Of a stretch of DNA of 7,305 nucleotides, positions 7,293 to 7,305 are shown one piece after another. The notes beneath the pieces are model-generated. The model was not told where the DNA came from and did no database searches. It saw nothing but the letters and a program-made list of their open reading frames with translations. Made by a program: the position numbers and the translations under genes. The DNA lies in NCBI GenBank assembly GCA_021780935.1, contig JAJXXT010000097.1:1-7305 (forward strand), given 5' to 3'. The DNA comes from Pseudomonadota bacterium. Its GTDB lineage: Bacteria > Pseudomonadota > Alphaproteobacteria > Acetobacterales > Acetobacteraceae. Each line of letters starts with the position of its first letter. The stretch's first letter is position 1.

Positions 7293-7305
7293 ATGCCCCG
7301 GGATG
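7293..7305 (+). CDS. Possible start of a downstream gene (only four codons visible)
   Basis: An ATG at 7293 overlaps the TGA that ends the truncated primase-like frame (TGATG). A G-rich stretch (GGCGGGGG, 7277-7284) lies 8 bases before it and could serve as a ribosome-binding site. The visible codons read MPRD and run off the window. A competing ATG at 7265 is also open to the end, reading MSGRGGGFGDAPG. Which one is used cannot be decided here. If 7184 onward is a mobile element, this could be its recombinase or transposase gene. Confidence 0.2.

Larger units (their letters stand above)
6988..7293 (+). pseudogene. Truncated CHC2/Toprim-type primase-like protein
   Basis: The frame has 101 codons. 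Residues 1-66 match, from memory, the N-terminus of Toprim/CHC2 zinc-finger-type proteins common on alphaproteobacterial plasmids next to Strawberry-notch genes: AEAVCRHYLSNGRRQGRYWL (17-36), VGDVQNSPGRSLFVRLTGP (36-54) and GAAGKWTE (59-66). In intact relatives this leads into a DAATGEHGDLLD-like segment and a Toprim catalytic domain, for a total of about 300 or more residues. Here family-like sequence stops at E66 (base 7185), and 35 unrelated residues follow to a TGA at 7291-7293. The product lacks the Toprim metal-binding residues and cannot act as a primase or topoisomerase-like enzyme. The cause is probably insertion of the element that begins near 7184, in which case the 3' part may lie beyond the window. 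Start and operon position are well supported; the family name rests on memory of relatives. Confidence 0.65.
7184..7305. mobile_element. Probable end of a second mobile element (extends past window)
   Basis: Family-like coding of the primase-like gene stops at about 7185, and from there the sequence holds repeats typical of recombinase-binding ends. ATGTTGC occurs at 7187-7193 and 7204-7210 (17-bp spacing) and inverted as GCAACAT at 7257-7263. No transposase is visible in the window, and the other end and any target duplication lie outside. Repeats of this kind recall the arm sites of tyrosine-recombinase elements, but that is inference; the family cannot be named from 122 bases. Confidence 0.4.

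Overview
The window is GC-rich DNA with strongly GC-biased third codon positions. The gene types point to accessory DNA (a plasmid, integrative element or genomic island) of an alphaproteobacterium; Acetobacteraceae, Rhodospirillales or Rhizobiales are my guess from the protein families. No rRNA, tRNA or CRISPR array is visible. The sequence looks like a conserved backbone that mobile elements and deletions have cut into several times.

Layout. Bases 1-108 are the last 35 codons of an unidentified protein. Bases 109-460 hold no convincing gene and are visibly more A-rich than the rest. On the minus strand, 798-556 encodes an intact Phd/YefM-type (VapB) antitoxin. Its PIN-domain toxin partner, overlapping it by a TTGA junction, is cut to 32 codons (559-461). 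A complete IS1380-family insertion sequence of 1616 bp (821-2436) follows. It has perfect 14-bp terminal inverted repeats and a CTAG target duplication at each end, and carries an intact 447-residue transposase. It landed 18 bp upstream of the antitoxin start and so splits what was a divergent control region of about 185 bp. A 164-bp leader (2441-2604) then precedes the main gene.

The main gene (2605-6972) encodes a 1455-residue protein. It joins an N-terminal amino-methyltransferase-like domain (LEPSAGTG, NPPF) to a Strawberry-notch type SF2 helicase (GDGTGAGKG, DEAH, SAT, QGLGRSNR) and a long C-terminal region. Its architecture recalls methylase-helicase fusions such as phage P1 DarB, so protection or processing of incoming DNA is a reasonable but unproven role. 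A start codon 15 bp after its stop begins a CHC2/Toprim-type primase-like protein. That gene keeps only about 66 family-like residues before unrelated sequence takes over near base 7184. The unrelated sequence carries ATGTTGC repeats, direct and inverted, and looks like the end of another mobile element that continues past the window.

In the ancestral arrangement a toxin-antitoxin pair probably faced a helicase/primase operon across a shared promoter region. Now the toxin is broken, the promoter region is split by the IS, and the primase-like gene is cut off.
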